Assembly: GCF_012927115.1 (NCBI RefSeq)
Contig: NZ_JABBFY010000001.1
Location: 1,798,001 to 1,862,000, forward strand
DNA from: Sphingomonas sp. G-3-2-10
GTDB lineage: Bacteria > Pseudomonadota > Alphaproteobacteria > Sphingomonadales > Sphingomonadaceae
Direction of reading: 5' to 3'
DNA length: 64,000 bases
Part shown: positions 33,612 through 42,594 of the stretch, in pieces
Position numbering within the stretch: position 1 is the first letter of the stretch
Layout: every line of letters starts with the position of its first letter
Made by a program: the position numbers and the translations under genes
The notes under the pieces: generated by a model
What the model was told of the DNA's origin: nothing
Databases searched by the model: none
What the model saw: the letters and a program-made list of their open reading frames with translations, nothing else

Positions 33612-35537
33612 ATGTCCGATCTACCCCGAACGCCGTTGCTCGATACCGTCGATACCCCGGCCGACCTTCGCAAGCTGAAGCCCGAACAGCTCCGCCAGCT
33701 TGCCGACGAGCTGCGCACCGAGACGATTTCCGCGGTGGGCACCACCGGCGGCCATCTCGGTTCGGGACTCGGCGTGGTCGAGCTGACCACCGCGATCCAT
33801 TATGTGTTCAACACGCCCGAAGACCGTCTGATCTGGGACGTCGGGCATCAATGCTATCCGCACAAGATCCTGACCGGGCGGCGCGACCGCATCCGCACGC
33901 TGCGCATGGGCGGCGGCCTCTCGGGCTTCACCAAGCGCAGCGAAAGCGAATACGACCCGTTCGGCGCAGCGCATTCCTCGACCTCGATCTCGGCCGCGCT
34001 CGGCTTCGCGGTGGCCAACAAGCTGGCGAACAAGCCGGGCAAGGCGATCGCGGTGATCGGCGACGGATCGATGTCCGCCGGCATGGCCTATGAGGCGATG
34101 AACAATGCCGAGGCCGCGGGCAACCGCCTCGTCGTGATCCTCAACGACAACGACATGTCGATCGCCCCGCCGGTGGGCGGTCTTTCCGCCTATCTCGCGC
34201 GGATGGTGTCGTCGGCCGAATATCTCGGCCTGCGCAGCCTCGCCAAGCGCGCGATCCGCAAATTCTCGAAGCGGGTCCATAATGTCGCCGAGCGCGCCGA
34301 GGAATTCGCGCGCGGCATGGCGACCGGCGGCACGCTCTTCGAAGAGCTGGGCTTCTACTATGTCGGTCCGATCGACGGCCACAATCTCGATCACCTGATC
34401 CCGGTGCTCGAGAATGTCCGCGACAGCGAGCATGGTCCGGTGCTGATCCATGTCGTGACCAAGAAGGGCAAGGGCTATGCCCCGGCCGAGAAGAGCGCCG
34501 ACAAATATCACGGCGTCCAGAAGTTCGACGTCATCACCGGCGCGCAGGTAAAGGCTCCGCCGGGACCGCCCGCCTATCAGAACGTCTTCGGCGACCAGCT
34601 GGTCAAGGAAGCCGATCGCGATCCGACCATCGTCGCGATCACCGCCGCCATGCCCTCGGGCACCGGCGTCGACCGCTTCGCCAAGGCGCACCCGGCTCGC
34701 GCGTTCGACGTGGGCATCGCCGAACAGCACGCAGTCACCTTTGCCGCCGGACTCGCCGCACAGGGCATGCGCCCCTTCTGCGCGATCTACTCGACCTTCC
34801 TCCAGCGCGCCTATGATCAGGTCGTCCATGACGTCGCGATCCAGAACCTGCCGGTCCGCTTCGCAATCGACCGTGCGGGCCTGGTCGGCGCGGATGGCGC
34901 GACCCATGCGGGCAGCTTCGACGTCACCTATCTGGCGACGCTCCCCAATTTCGTGGTGATGGCGGCAGCCGACGAAGCCGAGCTGGTCCATATGACCCAC
35001 ACCGCCGCGCTGCACGACAGCGGCCCGATCGCGCTGCGCTATCCGCGCGGCAACGGCACCGGGGTGGCGCTGCCCGAAATCCCGCAGCGGCTCGAGATCG
35101 GCAAGGGCCGCATCGTCCGCGAGGGCAAGAAGGTGGCGATCTTCTCGCTCGGCACGCGTCTGGCCGAAGCGCTCAAGGCCGCCGATGCACTCGAGGCGCG
35201 CGGCCTCTCGACCACCGTCGCCGACCTCCGCTTCGCCAAGCCGCTCGACGAGGAATTGATTCGCCGCCTGCTGACCACGCACGAAGTGGCGGTCACGGTC
35301 GAGGAAGGCGCGGTCGGCGGCCTGGGCGCGCATGTGCTGACGATGGCCAGCGACCAGGGCCTGATCGACGCCGGACTGAAGCTGCGCACGATGCGCCTGC
35401 CGGATATGTTCCAGGATCAGGACAGCCCGCAGAAGCAATATGACGAAGCCGGGCTGAACGCGGAGCATATCGTCGATACGGTGCTGAAGGCGCTGCGCTG
35501 GAACGAGACGGCAGCCGAAGGCGGCGCGCGGGCCTGA
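33612..35537 (+). CDS. dxs: 1-deoxy-D-xylulose-5-phosphate synthase
   Basis: 641 residues, normal length. Thiamine-diphosphate landmarks are [16 protein letters not shown] (N-terminal His), [17 protein letters not shown], the cofactor motif [19 protein letters not shown] ending in LNDND, and the transketolase-type [15 protein letters not shown] containing the catalytic Glu. It condenses pyruvate and glyceraldehyde 3-phosphate to DXP, the first step of the MEP isoprenoid pathway and a source for thiamine and pyridoxal. In a carotenoid-rich sphingomonad it would be a flux-controlling step. Downstream, a short GC hairpin (CCCGGA/TCCGGG, near 35549-35563) lacks a T run. Confidence 0.97.
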   Translation: MSDLPRTPLLDTVDTPADLRKLKPEQLRQLADELRTETISAVGTTGGHLGSGLGVVELTTAIHYVFNTPEDRLIWDVGHQCYPHKILTGRRDRIRTLRMGGGLSGFTKRSESEYDPFGAAHSSTSISAALGFAVANKLANKPGKAIAVIGDGSMSAGMAYEAMNNAEAAGNRLVVILNDNDMSIAPPVGGLSAYLARMVSSAEYLGLRSLAKRAIRKFSKRVHNVAERAEEFARGMATGGTLFEELGFYYVGPIDGHNLDHLIPVLENVRDSEHGPVLIHVVTKKGKGYAPAEKSADKYHGVQKFDVITGAQVKAPPGPPAYQNVFGDQLVKEADRDPTIVAITAAMPSGTGVDRFAKAHPARAFDVGIAEQHAVTFAAGLAAQGMRPFCAIYSTFLQRAYDQVVHDVAIQNLPVRFAIDRAGLVGADGATHAGSFDVTYLATLPNFVVMAAADEAELVHMTHTAALHDSGPIALRYPRGNGTGVALPEIPQRLEIGKGRIVREGKKVAIFSLGTRLAEALKAADALEARGLSTTVADLRFAKPLDEELIRRLLTTHEVAVTVEEGAVGGLGAHVLTMASDQGLIDAGLKLRTMRLPDMFQDQDSPQKQYDEAGLNAEHIVDTVLKALRWNETAAEGGARA

Positions 35538-35624
35538 GCCGGTACCCGGATCGTCCGGGGGGGCGCCGGCCTCCCCGGGCTGGCAATCCCCCTCGGCTGG
35601 GACTAAACGGCGGCCGTGCTCCAG

Positions 35625-36647
35625 ATGACTCCCCTGCCCGCCACCGCCCGCCCCCGCGCCATCGCCAACTGGCTGTTCGCCGTTGCGGCGCTGATCGTCC
35701 TGATGGTCGTGGTCGGCGGCATTACGCGGCTGACCGAGTCGGGGCTGTCGATCACCGAATGGAAGCCGATCAGCGGGGCGATCCCGCCGCTGACCGACGC
35801 CCAGTGGCAGGCCGAGTTCGATAACTACAAGCGCATCCCGGAATATCAGCAGCTCAATCAGGGCATGACCCTCGCCGGCTTCAAGGCGATCTTTTTCTGG
35901 GAATATTTCCATCGTCTGCTCGGCCGGCTGATCGGCCTTGCCTTCGCGCTTCCGCTGATCTGGTTCGCCGTGAAGAAGGCGATCCCGCGCGGCTATGGCT
36001 GGAAGCTGGTGCTGCTGCTGGCCGCCGGCGGGATGCAGGGCGTGGTCGGCTGGTGGATGGTCACTTCGGGCCTCAGCGTGCGGACCGATGTGAGCCATAT
36101 CCGCCTTGCCACGCACCTGCTGATGGCGCTGGCGATCCTCGCCGCGCTCGTCTGGGTCGCGCTCGATCTGGTCGCGCTCAGCCGCAGCTCAGCCGAGCCG
36201 CCGGCGCGCGTCACCCGGCTGGGCGCGGGCGTCGTCGCGATCCTGTTCGTGCAATTGCTGTTCGGCGCGCTGGTCGCCGGCCTCAATGCCGGGCTTGTCA
36301 CCGATCAATGGCCCCTGATGAACGGCGCCTTCTACCCCGGCCCCACCCAGGCCGGTCAGGGCTTTTTCGGCGCATTGTTCAACGATCCGGCGATCGTCCA
36401 TTTCGTCCATCGCTGGTGGGCATGGGTGGCCGTCGCCGGGCTGATCGTCCTTGCCCGCGCCGCGAAGCCGATCGAGCGCCGCGCGTCGATCGCGATCCAC
36501 AGCGCGTTCGGTATCCAGATCCTGCTCGGCATCGCCACGGTCATGTCGGGCATGAACATCGTTCTGGCCGCCGCCCATCAGCTGGTCGGCGCGCTGCTGC
36601 TGGTCGCCACCGTCTGGGGCGCGCACGTCATCGGCCGCCGCCGTTGA
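35625..36647 (+). CDS. ctaA: Heme A synthase (COX15/CtaA family)
   Basis: About 340 residues with eight membrane helices and four haem-ligand His positions: FFWEYFHRLLGRLIG, DVSHIRLATHLLMAL, IVHFVHRWWAWVAV and LAAAHQLVGALLL. RLTESGLSITEWKPISGAIPPLTDAQW (partly quoted) after helix 1 is characteristic. It converts haem O to haem A for cytochrome oxidase. ATG 35625 is preferred; a GTG at 35616 is also in frame. Its stop overlaps the cutA start (TTGA). Confidence 0.95.
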   Translation: MTPLPATARPRAIANWLFAVAALIVLMVVVGGITRLTESGLSITEWKPISGAIPPLTDAQWQAEFDNYKRIPEYQQLNQGMTLAGFKAIFFWEYFHRLLGRLIGLAFALPLIWFAVKKAIPRGYGWKLVLLLAAGGMQGVVGWWMVTSGLSVRTDVSHIRLATHLLMALAILAALVWVALDLVALSRSSAEPPARVTRLGAGVVAILFVQLLFGALVAGLNAGLVTDQWPLMNGAFYPGPTQAGQGFFGALFNDPAIVHFVHRWWAWVAVAGLIVLARAAKPIERRASIAIHSAFGIQILLGIATVMSGMNIVLAAAHQLVGALLLVATVWGAHVIGRRR

Positions 36648-36961
36648 GCGATATCGCACTGCTCTGGTCGACCTTCGCGAACCGGGCAGAGGCGGAGCGT
36701 ATCGCCGAAACGGTGGTGACCGAGCGGCTTGCCGCCTGCGCCAACATCCTCGGCGCCTGCACGTCGATCTATCGCTGGGACGGCAAGGTCGAGCGCGGCG
36801 AGGAAGTCCCCGCCCTGTTCAAGACGACGCCCCAGCTCGCGACGGCGCTGCGCGCCCGCATCGCCGAACTGCACAGCTACGACCTGCCGGTGATCGAGGC
36901 ATGGCCCGCCGCCGCATCGGAGGCGGTGACCGGCTGGATCGCGCGGGAGACCGGCGTCTGA
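36644..36961 (+). CDS. cutA: Divalent cation tolerance protein CutA
   Basis: 105 residues, the full CutA length. IALLWSTFANRAEAERIAETVVTERLAACANI (quoted in part), CTSIYRWDGKVERGEEVPALFKT and ELHSYDLPVIEAWPA match the trimeric, PII-like CutA fold, linked with copper tolerance. The start is TTG at 36644, four bases before the end of ctaA's stop; no ATG or GTG would give the N terminus. The stop overlaps the next ATG (TGATG), making a ctaA-cutA-unknown chain. Confidence 0.92.
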   Translation: MSDIALLWSTFANRAEAERIAETVVTERLAACANILGACTSIYRWDGKVERGEEVPALFKTTPQLATALRARIAELHSYDLPVIEAWPAAASEAVTGWIARETGV

Positions 36962-37764
36962 TGTTCACCGTGTCGATCGTCGCGCTGGCGCAAGCCGCGA
37001 TCTTCGCGCCGCCGCTCGACGTGCCGATCCGGGTGATCGCCACGCGCACCGAATCGGACGGCATCTATCGCGCGGAGCGGCTCGTCCGCTTCCATCGCGA
37101 CGGCACCGGCTATCGCGCCGAAGTCCGGCTGATCGCCGCCACCGCCGAGACCAGCGATTTCCGCAAATCGATGTTCGATGCAGGCTATGCCAGGCTCGCC
37201 GGACGCACGATCGAGTTCCGGCTCGACGCCGCAGGCAAGGTGACCGCGATCGCCGACCTTGCCGGTCATTGGAACGCCTTCTGCAACGGGCTCGCGGCGC
37301 TTGCCTCGAAGCACACCGACAATGCTTCCGCCGAACGCAAGGCAGCCGCCGGCCAGATCGCCGACCGATTCCGCGCGATGCCCGAGGAACAGCAACGGGC
37401 GATCCTCGCTTCGCTGGTGACCGTCATGATCGGCGGCGATGGCAACGAAGCCGCCGGCACCACGCGCGCGATTCGCCTTCCCGCCACCTCGCCCTTCGGC
37501 GGAAGCGCTTCGCTCGACGGCACGCGCAGCTTCGAACGCAATGGCGGCCTCGTGCGCAGCGTCACCCGAGCCGAAGGTCAGATCGCCAGCCCGGACGGCG
37601 CACCCGCTTATATTTCGGTCGAGACCCTGCGCGATACCGATCCCCATACCGGGCTGATCACCGCCACCCGCGAGACGACCCACACGAGGCGCGGCAGCGA
37701 TATCCGCGAGCGCAGTTCGACCGTCACGATGTCACTCGAACCCGGCGCCGTCTGGCCGGATTGA
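36961..37764 (+). CDS. Hypothetical, probably secreted protein
   Basis: 267 residues, family not recognised. The N terminus MFTVSIVALAQAAIFAPP may be a weak signal peptide. The rest is a mix of beta-strands (IRVIATRTESDGIYRAERLVRFHRDGTGYRAEVRL, quoted in part) and a helical middle, with repeated Thr/Arg motifs and no Cys pair or known active-site motif. Its ATG overlaps the cutA stop by one base, so it is translationally coupled to the ctaA-cutA unit. Its function cannot be inferred from that context. Confidence 0.75.
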   Translation: MFTVSIVALAQAAIFAPPLDVPIRVIATRTESDGIYRAERLVRFHRDGTGYRAEVRLIAATAETSDFRKSMFDAGYARLAGRTIEFRLDAAGKVTAIADLAGHWNAFCNGLAALASKHTDNASAERKAAAGQIADRFRAMPEEQQRAILASLVTVMIGGDGNEAAGTTRAIRLPATSPFGGSASLDGTRSFERNGGLVRSVTRAEGQIASPDGAPAYISVETLRDTDPHTGLITATRETTHTRRGSDIRERSSTVTMSLEPGAVWPD

Positions 37765-37819
37765 GGCATCGCCCCGCCGCATGGTATTCCAATACCCGTC
37801 AGGAAACCCGCGCATTCGC

Positions 37820-37848
37820 TTGACTTTATCGGCCCTCTTCTGCAAATG
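37820..37848 (+). promoter_or_regulatory. Possible promoter of rplM-rpsI
   Basis: CTTGACT (TTGACT at 37820-37825) is a good -35 for an alphaproteobacterial housekeeping promoter. A weak -10 lies about 17 bases later (CAAATG, 37843-37848, preceded by TG). This leaves a leader of about 60 bases before rplM. The -35 is convincing, the -10 is not. Confidence 0.35.
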
Positions 37849-37911
37849 GCCGCCAACCGCGCTGACCGAAAGGTCGGCGCGCTTGCGTTTCAAATCGAAA
37901 GGTCACAGGCC

Positions 37912-38391
37912 ATGAAGGCTCTGATGAAGACCACCAAGTCGGTAAAGCCGGCTGAAGTGGAAAAGAAGTGGCACATCGTCGACGCCGAAGGTCTGATCGT
38001 CGGCCGTGCCGCCGTGGTGATCGCCAACGTCCTGCGCGGCAAGCACAAGACGAGCTTCACCCCGCACGTCGATTGCGGTGACAATGTCATCGTCATCAAC
38101 GCGGACAAGATCAAGTTCACCGGCAAGAAGCTGGCGCAGAAGGTGTACTACAAGCACACCGGCTATGCGGGCGGCATCAAGGGAATCACCGCGGGCAAGG
38201 TGCTCGACGGCCGCTTCCCCGAGCGCGTTCTCGAAAAGGCCGTCGAGCGGATGATCCCGCGCGGGCCGCTGGGCCGCGCCCAGATGCGCAACCTGCGCAT
38301 CTTCGCCGGTTCGGAGCATCCGCACGCTGCTCAGAACCCCGAAGTCCTCGACATTGCCGGCATGAGCCGGAAGAACAAGGTGGGCGCATAA
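37912..38391 (+). CDS. rplM: 50S ribosomal protein L13
   Basis: 159 residues. [89 protein letters not shown] (quoted in part) are the L13 signatures. It binds 23S rRNA early in large-subunit assembly. Start ATG 37912 follows GAAAGG at a suitable distance; the frame is open a further 22 codons but without conserved sequence. The stop overlaps the rpsI start (TAATG), the universal L13-S9 pairing. Confidence 0.97.
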   Translation: MKALMKTTKSVKPAEVEKKWHIVDAEGLIVGRAAVVIANVLRGKHKTSFTPHVDCGDNVIVINADKIKFTGKKLAQKVYYKHTGYAGGIKGITAGKVLDGRFPERVLEKAVERMIPRGPLGRAQMRNLRIFAGSEHPHAAQNPEVLDIAGMSRKNKVGA

Positions 38392-38921
38392 TGTCCGACA
38401 ACCGCCAGTCCCTTTCCGATCTCGGCGCCATCGCCGGGGGTGAAGCCGTTCCGGCCAGCGCCGACGAGTATCTGAACGCGCCGGCCGCTCCGGCCGTCTC
38501 GAACGCGCCGCTGCGCCAGCAGGAACTCGACGCCTATGGCCGCGCCTATGCGACCGGCCGCCGCAAGGACGCCGTTGCCCGCGTCTGGCTGAAGCCCGGC
38601 ACCGGCAAGATCACGATCAACGGTCGCGATCAGGAAACCTATTTCGCACGTCCGACGCTGCGTCTCGTCATCAACCAGCCGTTCGGCGTCGCCGGCCGCG
38701 AAGGTCAGTATGACGTCGTCTGCACCGTCAAGGGCGGTGGCCTTTCGGGCCAGGCCGGCGCGGTCAAGCATGGCATCAGCCAGGCGCTGACCAAGTTCGA
38801 GCCGATCCTGCGCGCGCCGGTGAAGGCAGCGGGCTTCCTGACCCGCGACAGCCGCGCGGTCGAGCGTAAGAAGTACGGCAAGGCGAAGGCCCGCCGCAGC
38901 TTCCAGTTCTCGAAGCGCTAA
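38391..38921 (+). CDS. rpsI: 30S ribosomal protein S9 with N-terminal extension
   Basis: 176 residues. The conserved S9 body begins near residue 50 ([31 protein letters not shown], quoted in part) and ends with the invariant SKR tail that contacts tRNA in the P site. The first 45 residues ([20 protein letters not shown] onward, rich in Ala, Pro and acidic residues) are absent from the roughly 130-residue proteins of enterobacteria. The TAATG overlap with rplM fixes the start, so the extension is real. A strong terminator follows. Confidence 0.97.
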   Translation: MSDNRQSLSDLGAIAGGEAVPASADEYLNAPAAPAVSNAPLRQQELDAYGRAYATGRRKDAVARVWLKPGTGKITINGRDQETYFARPTLRLVINQPFGVAGREGQYDVVCTVKGGGLSGQAGAVKHGISQALTKFEPILRAPVKAAGFLTRDSRAVERKKYGKAKARRSFQFSKR

Positions 38922-38945
38922 GCTTCGCGAGCAGCGACAGAATAG

Positions 38946-38974
38946 GGGCGGTCCGGCAACGGGCCGCCCTTTTT
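38946..38974 (+). terminator. Rho-independent terminator after rpsI
   Basis: A 10-bp stem (38946-38955 with 38960-38969, one G-T pair) closes a GCAA tetraloop and is followed by TTTTT at 38970-38974. It lies 24 bases after the rpsI stop and should end the rplM-rpsI transcript. Confidence 0.9.
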
Positions 38975-38998
38975 CGTTCCCGCTGTGTCGGCTAGGCG

Positions 38999-39514
38999 AT
39001 GGACATGACCTTCGAAGATCCCGTCGTCGCCCGCATCGCGCGCTTCCTCGAGCGCGTCGGCATCCCGGTGATCGTCGAGCCGCTCGCGGACGACACGCTG
39101 CTGCCCGGCGCGACGGTGCGCCACGGGGCGCTGCTGTTCGATCCGGCCAGCCTTCCCTGGCCCGGCGACCTGCTGCACGAGGCGGGGCATATCGCGGTCA
39201 CCGATCCGGCGCAGCGCGAGGCGCTGGCCGAAGTCTCGCAGGATGTCGGCGAGGAAATGGCGGCAATGGCATGGTCCTATGCCGCCGCGGTCGAGATCGG
39301 CATCGATCCCGCCATCGTCTTCCACGAAGGCGGCTATCAGGGCGGTGGCGCGAACTTCCTGAGTTCCTATACCGGGGGCTCGGGGATCGGCGTGCCGATG
39401 CTGCAATATTACGGCATGACCGCCGAGCCGCGCCACGCCGCAACGCTTGGCAGGGCACCTTTCCCCGCCATGACGCACTGGTTGCGTCAGCCGGGCACCA
39501 GCCAGCCGGAATAG
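38999..39514 (+). CDS. Small HEAGH-motif protein, putative metalloprotein
   Basis: 171 residues, family not recognised by name. Residues 56-66 read PGDLLHEAGHIAV, with H60-E61-x2-H64 as in zinc metallopeptidases, and an acidic pair at 85-86 (VGEEMAAM) could supply the third ligand. A second His-Glu pair occurs at FHEGGYQGGGANFL (109-110). No signal peptide or membrane segment, so cytosolic. The start may be the third residue (Met). It follows the rpsI terminator by 24 bases. Its 3' end overlaps, by 28 bases and on the opposite strand, the last gene of the DUF4166 operon. Confidence 0.75.
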   Translation: MDMTFEDPVVARIARFLERVGIPVIVEPLADDTLLPGATVRHGALLFDPASLPWPGDLLHEAGHIAVTDPAQREALAEVSQDVGEEMAAMAWSYAAAVEIGIDPAIVFHEGGYQGGGANFLSSYTGGSGIGVPMLQYYGMTAEPRHAATLGRAPFPAMTHWLRQPGTSQPE

Positions 39515-41091
39515 CGGATCACGCGCCCGATCAGCGGCGCGGCGACTTCGACTTCGAAGCGGAAGCGCTCATCCTCCTGCCACTCCCGCGCGGCGATGCG
39601 CGGGGCGAGGAAGCGGGGCAGCGGCACGCCGAACAGGCTCCAGCGCCGGAACACCATCCGCAGGCCCTCGCCATCGGATGGCAGATCGAAGCCGAAGCGA
39701 AGCGGGCCGAACCGCTCGATCGCCAGCCCGCCCTTCGCGCTCAATGTGCTGCGAAAGCGATGCCCGCCGAAATCGCGCCGCCACGTCTCGGCGCCATCCT
39801 TGGCGACGAAGGCGACATGGAGCGGATAGCGGCCCGCCGGCGGCATCCCCATCATGGCGGCGAGCAGCTTCGCCAGCGGATCGGCGCCGCGTTCGACCAC
39901 CCCCTCGCCCGCAGCACCGTCGCTCTGGTGCATCGCGCGCACCATCGGCGGCAGCGCCGCGAAGCGATCGCCCATCAGCCGGGCATAGAGCGGCGGCGGC
40001 AATTCCCGCGCCTCCATCCCGTGCCGGATCGAAAGCCCGGCGAACAGCGGCTCGAACCGGTCGAGCGTCAGGGCATCCCAGGCATCGCGCGCGCCGGGTG
40101 CGATCCGCCCGGCCAATATGTCCCCCGCGATCAGTTCGGCCGCGAGCACCGGGATTTCCGGCCCATCGCCTTCGGTCGCGATCAGCGTCCAGCGCCGTTC
40201 GGTCCGGCCGCCGCGCAGGGTGACGTGCATCGCCGAACGGTCCCCGCCGAACCGCAGCGTCATCCGGTACAGCGGCATCAGCCAGCGCGAGGCGCGCGTC
40301 AGCGATTCCAGCCACCCCCAGCGCACCGGCCAGCTCATCAGCCACAGCGCGCGCATCTGGAAATCGAGTTCGGTCCCGGCGCGGAAGGTGACGGCGGGCC
40401 TGCCCGGCAGGTGCTCCGGCGCGATCGCGTGATCGGGCACATCGGCGATGGCGACGAGACGCCGGCGTAGTGCCGTGTCGCCCACCGTGAAATCCTCGCG
40501 CCGCATCTCCTGCCAGCCATAGGCCGTGTCCCGCCGCCTGCCGCGCCACAGCGCCACCGGACGGCCGACATAGCTGAGGATCGCCTCTGCCACCGACGCT
40601 CCGGCGCTGGCGCGGTTGGAGGCGCTGATCGCCATCTCAACGCTGTCGATCCGGTCCAGCCCCTCGGCCAGCTTGCGCGCCACCGCGCCGGACAGCGCGG
40701 GAACGCTCGACGCCCCCGCGATCACCGCGACGCCAGCAGCCTTCGCCGCCTTGTCCAGCGCGCCGATCCCGCTCACGAAATCGCGACCGTCGGCCAGATC
40801 GAGATAGGGGATGCGCATCGCGATGCACGCCTCGGGCACGGTGTAACCGCTGGCCTGGAACGGCCCCGCCGCGTCGATCACCAGATCGGGCCGGTGCCGC
40901 GCCATCGCCATGCCGACTCCGTTGTTCCGGTCCGCCTCGACCGGCTCGGTGCCTGCATGCCCGGCGCAGAACGCCGCCGCCTTCTCCATGCTCCGCCCGG
41001 CGACCAGCATCTCGTGCCCCGCCCCGTGCAGCCGCCGCACCAGCCGCGCGCCGAACCCGCCATAGCCGCCGATAACGAGGATGCGGCTCAC
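39487..41091 (-). CDS. Saccharopine-dehydrogenase-like NAD(P)-binding protein fused to DUF4166
   Basis: 534 residues. The N-terminal Rossmann fold starts SRILVIGGYGGFGARLVRRL (G-x-x-G-x-x-G at residues 8-14). It continues VIDAAGPFQASGYTVPEACIAMRIPYLDLADGRDFV (quoted in part) and GASSVPALSGAVARKL, typical of saccharopine-dehydrogenase/trans-acting enoyl-reductase-like proteins. The last 190 residues (ARLMGDRFAALPPMVRAMHQSDG to APLIGRVIRYSGWL) match DUF4166. The start is GTG 41091, overlapping the DCC gene's stop as GTGA. It is the last gene of a five-gene operon. Its substrate is unknown; the NAD(P)-binding domain suggests a redox step. Confidence 0.85.
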   Translation of the reverse strand: MSRILVIGGYGGFGARLVRRLHGAGHEMLVAGRSMEKAAAFCAGHAGTEPVEADRNNGVGMAMARHRPDLVIDAAGPFQASGYTVPEACIAMRIPYLDLADGRDFVSGIGALDKAAKAAGVAVIAGASSVPALSGAVARKLAEGLDRIDSVEMAISASNRASAGASVAEAILSYVGRPVALWRGRRRDTAYGWQEMRREDFTVGDTALRRRLVAIADVPDHAIAPEHLPGRPAVTFRAGTELDFQMRALWLMSWPVRWGWLESLTRASRWLMPLYRMTLRFGGDRSAMHVTLRGGRTERRWTLIATEGDGPEIPVLAAELIAGDILAGRIAPGARDAWDALTLDRFEPLFAGLSIRHGMEARELPPPLYARLMGDRFAALPPMVRAMHQSDGAAGEGVVERGADPLAKLLAAMMGMPPAGRYPLHVAFVAKDGAETWRRDFGGHRFRSTLSAKGGLAIERFGPLRFGFDLPSDGEGLRMVFRRWSLFGVPLPRFLAPRIAAREWQEDERFRFEVEVAAPLIGRVIRYSGWLVPG

Positions 41092-41483
41092 AAGATCCGC
41101 CCCCGCTGCGCCGCCGTCGGCATCCAGCAGGTCTCGCGCCGCCCGAACAGCCGGTAGCGGTTGCGCGCCACCCAGCGGTACAGCGGATCGCGAAGCCCGC
41201 GCGGCACCACCGCAAGCCCCGCCAGCGCTCGCCACGGCCAGCCCAGCCCGCGCCAGATCGCGAAGATCGCATCGCTGTCGCGCAGCGCCTGCTCGCCCTC
41301 GACGACGATCAACGTATCGGGATCGGCGGGATCGATCCCGAACCGGCGATAGAGCGCCGCCCCCGCCTCGCCTTGCATCGACGCCAGCCGGAAATGACCG
41401 CGCCGGTCGTGGCGCAGCACGAACTGCGCATTGGCCGAGCACAGCACGCACATCGCATCGAACACGATCACGGGGTGGCTCAT
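41088..41483 (-). CDS. DCC-family (DUF393) thiol-disulfide oxidoreductase-like protein
   Basis: 131 residues. The family signature D-x-x-C-x-x-C appears at the start (VIVFDAMCVLCSANAQFVLRHD). The later DTLIVVEGEQALRDSDAIFAIWRGLGW and YRWVARNRYRLFGRRETCW also fit DUF393. These proteins have a thioredoxin-like fold of undetermined role. ATG 41483 overlaps the preceding stop as ATGA, and the stop overlaps the next start as GTGA. Confidence 0.88.
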   Translation of the reverse strand: MSHPVIVFDAMCVLCSANAQFVLRHDRRGHFRLASMQGEAGAALYRRFGIDPADPDTLIVVEGEQALRDSDAIFAIWRGLGWPWRALAGLAVVPRGLRDPLYRWVARNRYRLFGRRETCWMPTAAQRGRIL

Positions 41484-41899
41484 GTCTGCTTCCACAGTTC
41501 AGACCGCGCCAGACGATGCCAGAAGGCATATCCGGCGGCAGTGCCGCAGGCGGCGCAGAATCCGAAGATCGCCGCGCCCGCGGCTAGCTCGCCTTCGGCA
41601 GCGGGCTCGCTCATGCCGCCAAACAGCAGGAGAGTTGTCGGCACCCCGCCGATCAGTGCGCCCAGCACTGTCGCGTTCCACCAGTCGACCCGCCAGAGGC
41701 GGCTTAGCAAGAGATAGATCGGCAGCCCGAGCAGCGCGACGTGCGGCAGCGCATAGGCGGTCCCGACGACGACGATCAGCGGCGACAGGAGAACAATGAG
41801 CGGACTGCCCGAAAGAAGGCAGAACAGCGCCGCGGCCATACCCCCCGCGGACATGGCCGCGACCGCACCAGCCTCGATCACGATAATGGCCCGGCTCAT
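41480..41899 (-). CDS. Small integral membrane protein
   Basis: 139 residues with four hydrophobic stretches (IIVIEAGAVAAMSAGGMAAALFCLL, LIVLLSPLIVVVGTAYALPHVALLGLPIYLLLS, NATVLGALIGGVPTTLLLFGG, AAGAAIFGFCAACGTAAGYAF; all quoted in part). No known family was recognised. Both ends overlap neighbours by four bases (ATGA), so it is an integral part of the DUF4166 operon and not a chance reading frame. Confidence 0.82.
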   Translation of the reverse strand: MSRAIIVIEAGAVAAMSAGGMAAALFCLLSGSPLIVLLSPLIVVVGTAYALPHVALLGLPIYLLLSRLWRVDWWNATVLGALIGGVPTTLLLFGGMSEPAAEGELAAGAAIFGFCAACGTAAGYAFWHRLARSELWKQT

Positions 41900-42585
41900 G
41901 CCACGCTCTCCATGTCGGCGAACACCGCCGTCTGGTGCACCAGCTCGCCCAGCCAGGGGTGGATCAGGTCGAGCGTGAAAGCGAAGCGTCCGCCGCCCAG
42001 ATCGACATGGCCGATCGTCAGTTGCCCGATCGCGCCGCACGGCATCCGGAGCCTGACCCCGCCCAGCCGCAGAAAATAATGGTCGCTTTCGAACCGCAGC
42101 GCGCCGCCCGCGACGCGCAGCTTCAGCGCGATGCCGATGCCGAGCCCCAGATATTCCTCCAGCCCCGTCGGCCCGGCGAACTGCTTCGCGCTGTGGATCA
42201 CCTGCGGAAAGCCGTTCCGCCGCCCATATTGGCGCATCCAATATTGCCCGTGTCCGGCCGCATCGCCCGTCACGCTCACCGTCGCGGCGATCCCGGTATC
42301 CCGGCTTAGCGGCAACGGCGCACCGATCAGCCGCGCGGCCTGCGCCAGCAGCCATCCGGCCACGCTCATCCGGCATTCGACGACTTCACCGGCATAGGTC
42401 ACGCAAGCGTCTTCGCCGATATGGCGCGCGAAGCGGCGGCGCACCGCGGCCGGCAGCTCCGCCCAATCCTCGCCCAGCAGCCGGCGAAACGGACCGCTGG
42501 CATCGACTTCGGCGTCCGCGCGCCGCCAGCCCGCATAGAGATCGCGGACCGGCAATTGTTGCACTTCGATCGCCCGCGTCGCCAC
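41896..42585 (-). CDS. DUF4166 domain-containing protein
   Basis: 229 residues consisting of one DUF4166 domain: FRRLLGEDWAELPAAVRRRFARH, GEVVECRMSVAGWLLAQAARLIGAPLPL (partly quoted), WMRQYGRRNGFPQVIHSAKQF, GLGIGIALKLRVAGGALRFES and IHPWLGELVHQTAVF. The domain has no established function. The same domain recurs at the C terminus of the last gene of this operon. The start ATG lies nine bases after the regulator's stop. Confidence 0.87.
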   Translation of the reverse strand: MATRAIEVQQLPVRDLYAGWRRADAEVDASGPFRRLLGEDWAELPAAVRRRFARHIGEDACVTYAGEVVECRMSVAGWLLAQAARLIGAPLPLSRDTGIAATVSVTGDAAGHGQYWMRQYGRRNGFPQVIHSAKQFAGPTGLEEYLGLGIGIALKLRVAGGALRFESDHYFLRLGGVRLRMPCGAIGQLTIGHVDLGGGRFAFTLDLIHPWLGELVHQTAVFADMESVA

Positions 42586-42594
42586 CTTCGCCTC

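Noticed and set aside
35540..35590. Terminator after dxs
   Set aside because: GC hairpins are present (CCCGGA/TCCGGG) but no T run follows, so it is not called.
33621..36116. 831-codon minus-strand frame opposite dxs and ctaA
   Set aside because: Spans two real genes and their intergenic space; translation has no domain.
41092..41529. Upstream extension of the saccharopine-dehydrogenase-like protein
   Set aside because: It would overlap almost all of the DCC gene in another frame; the GTGA overlap gives a natural start at 41091.
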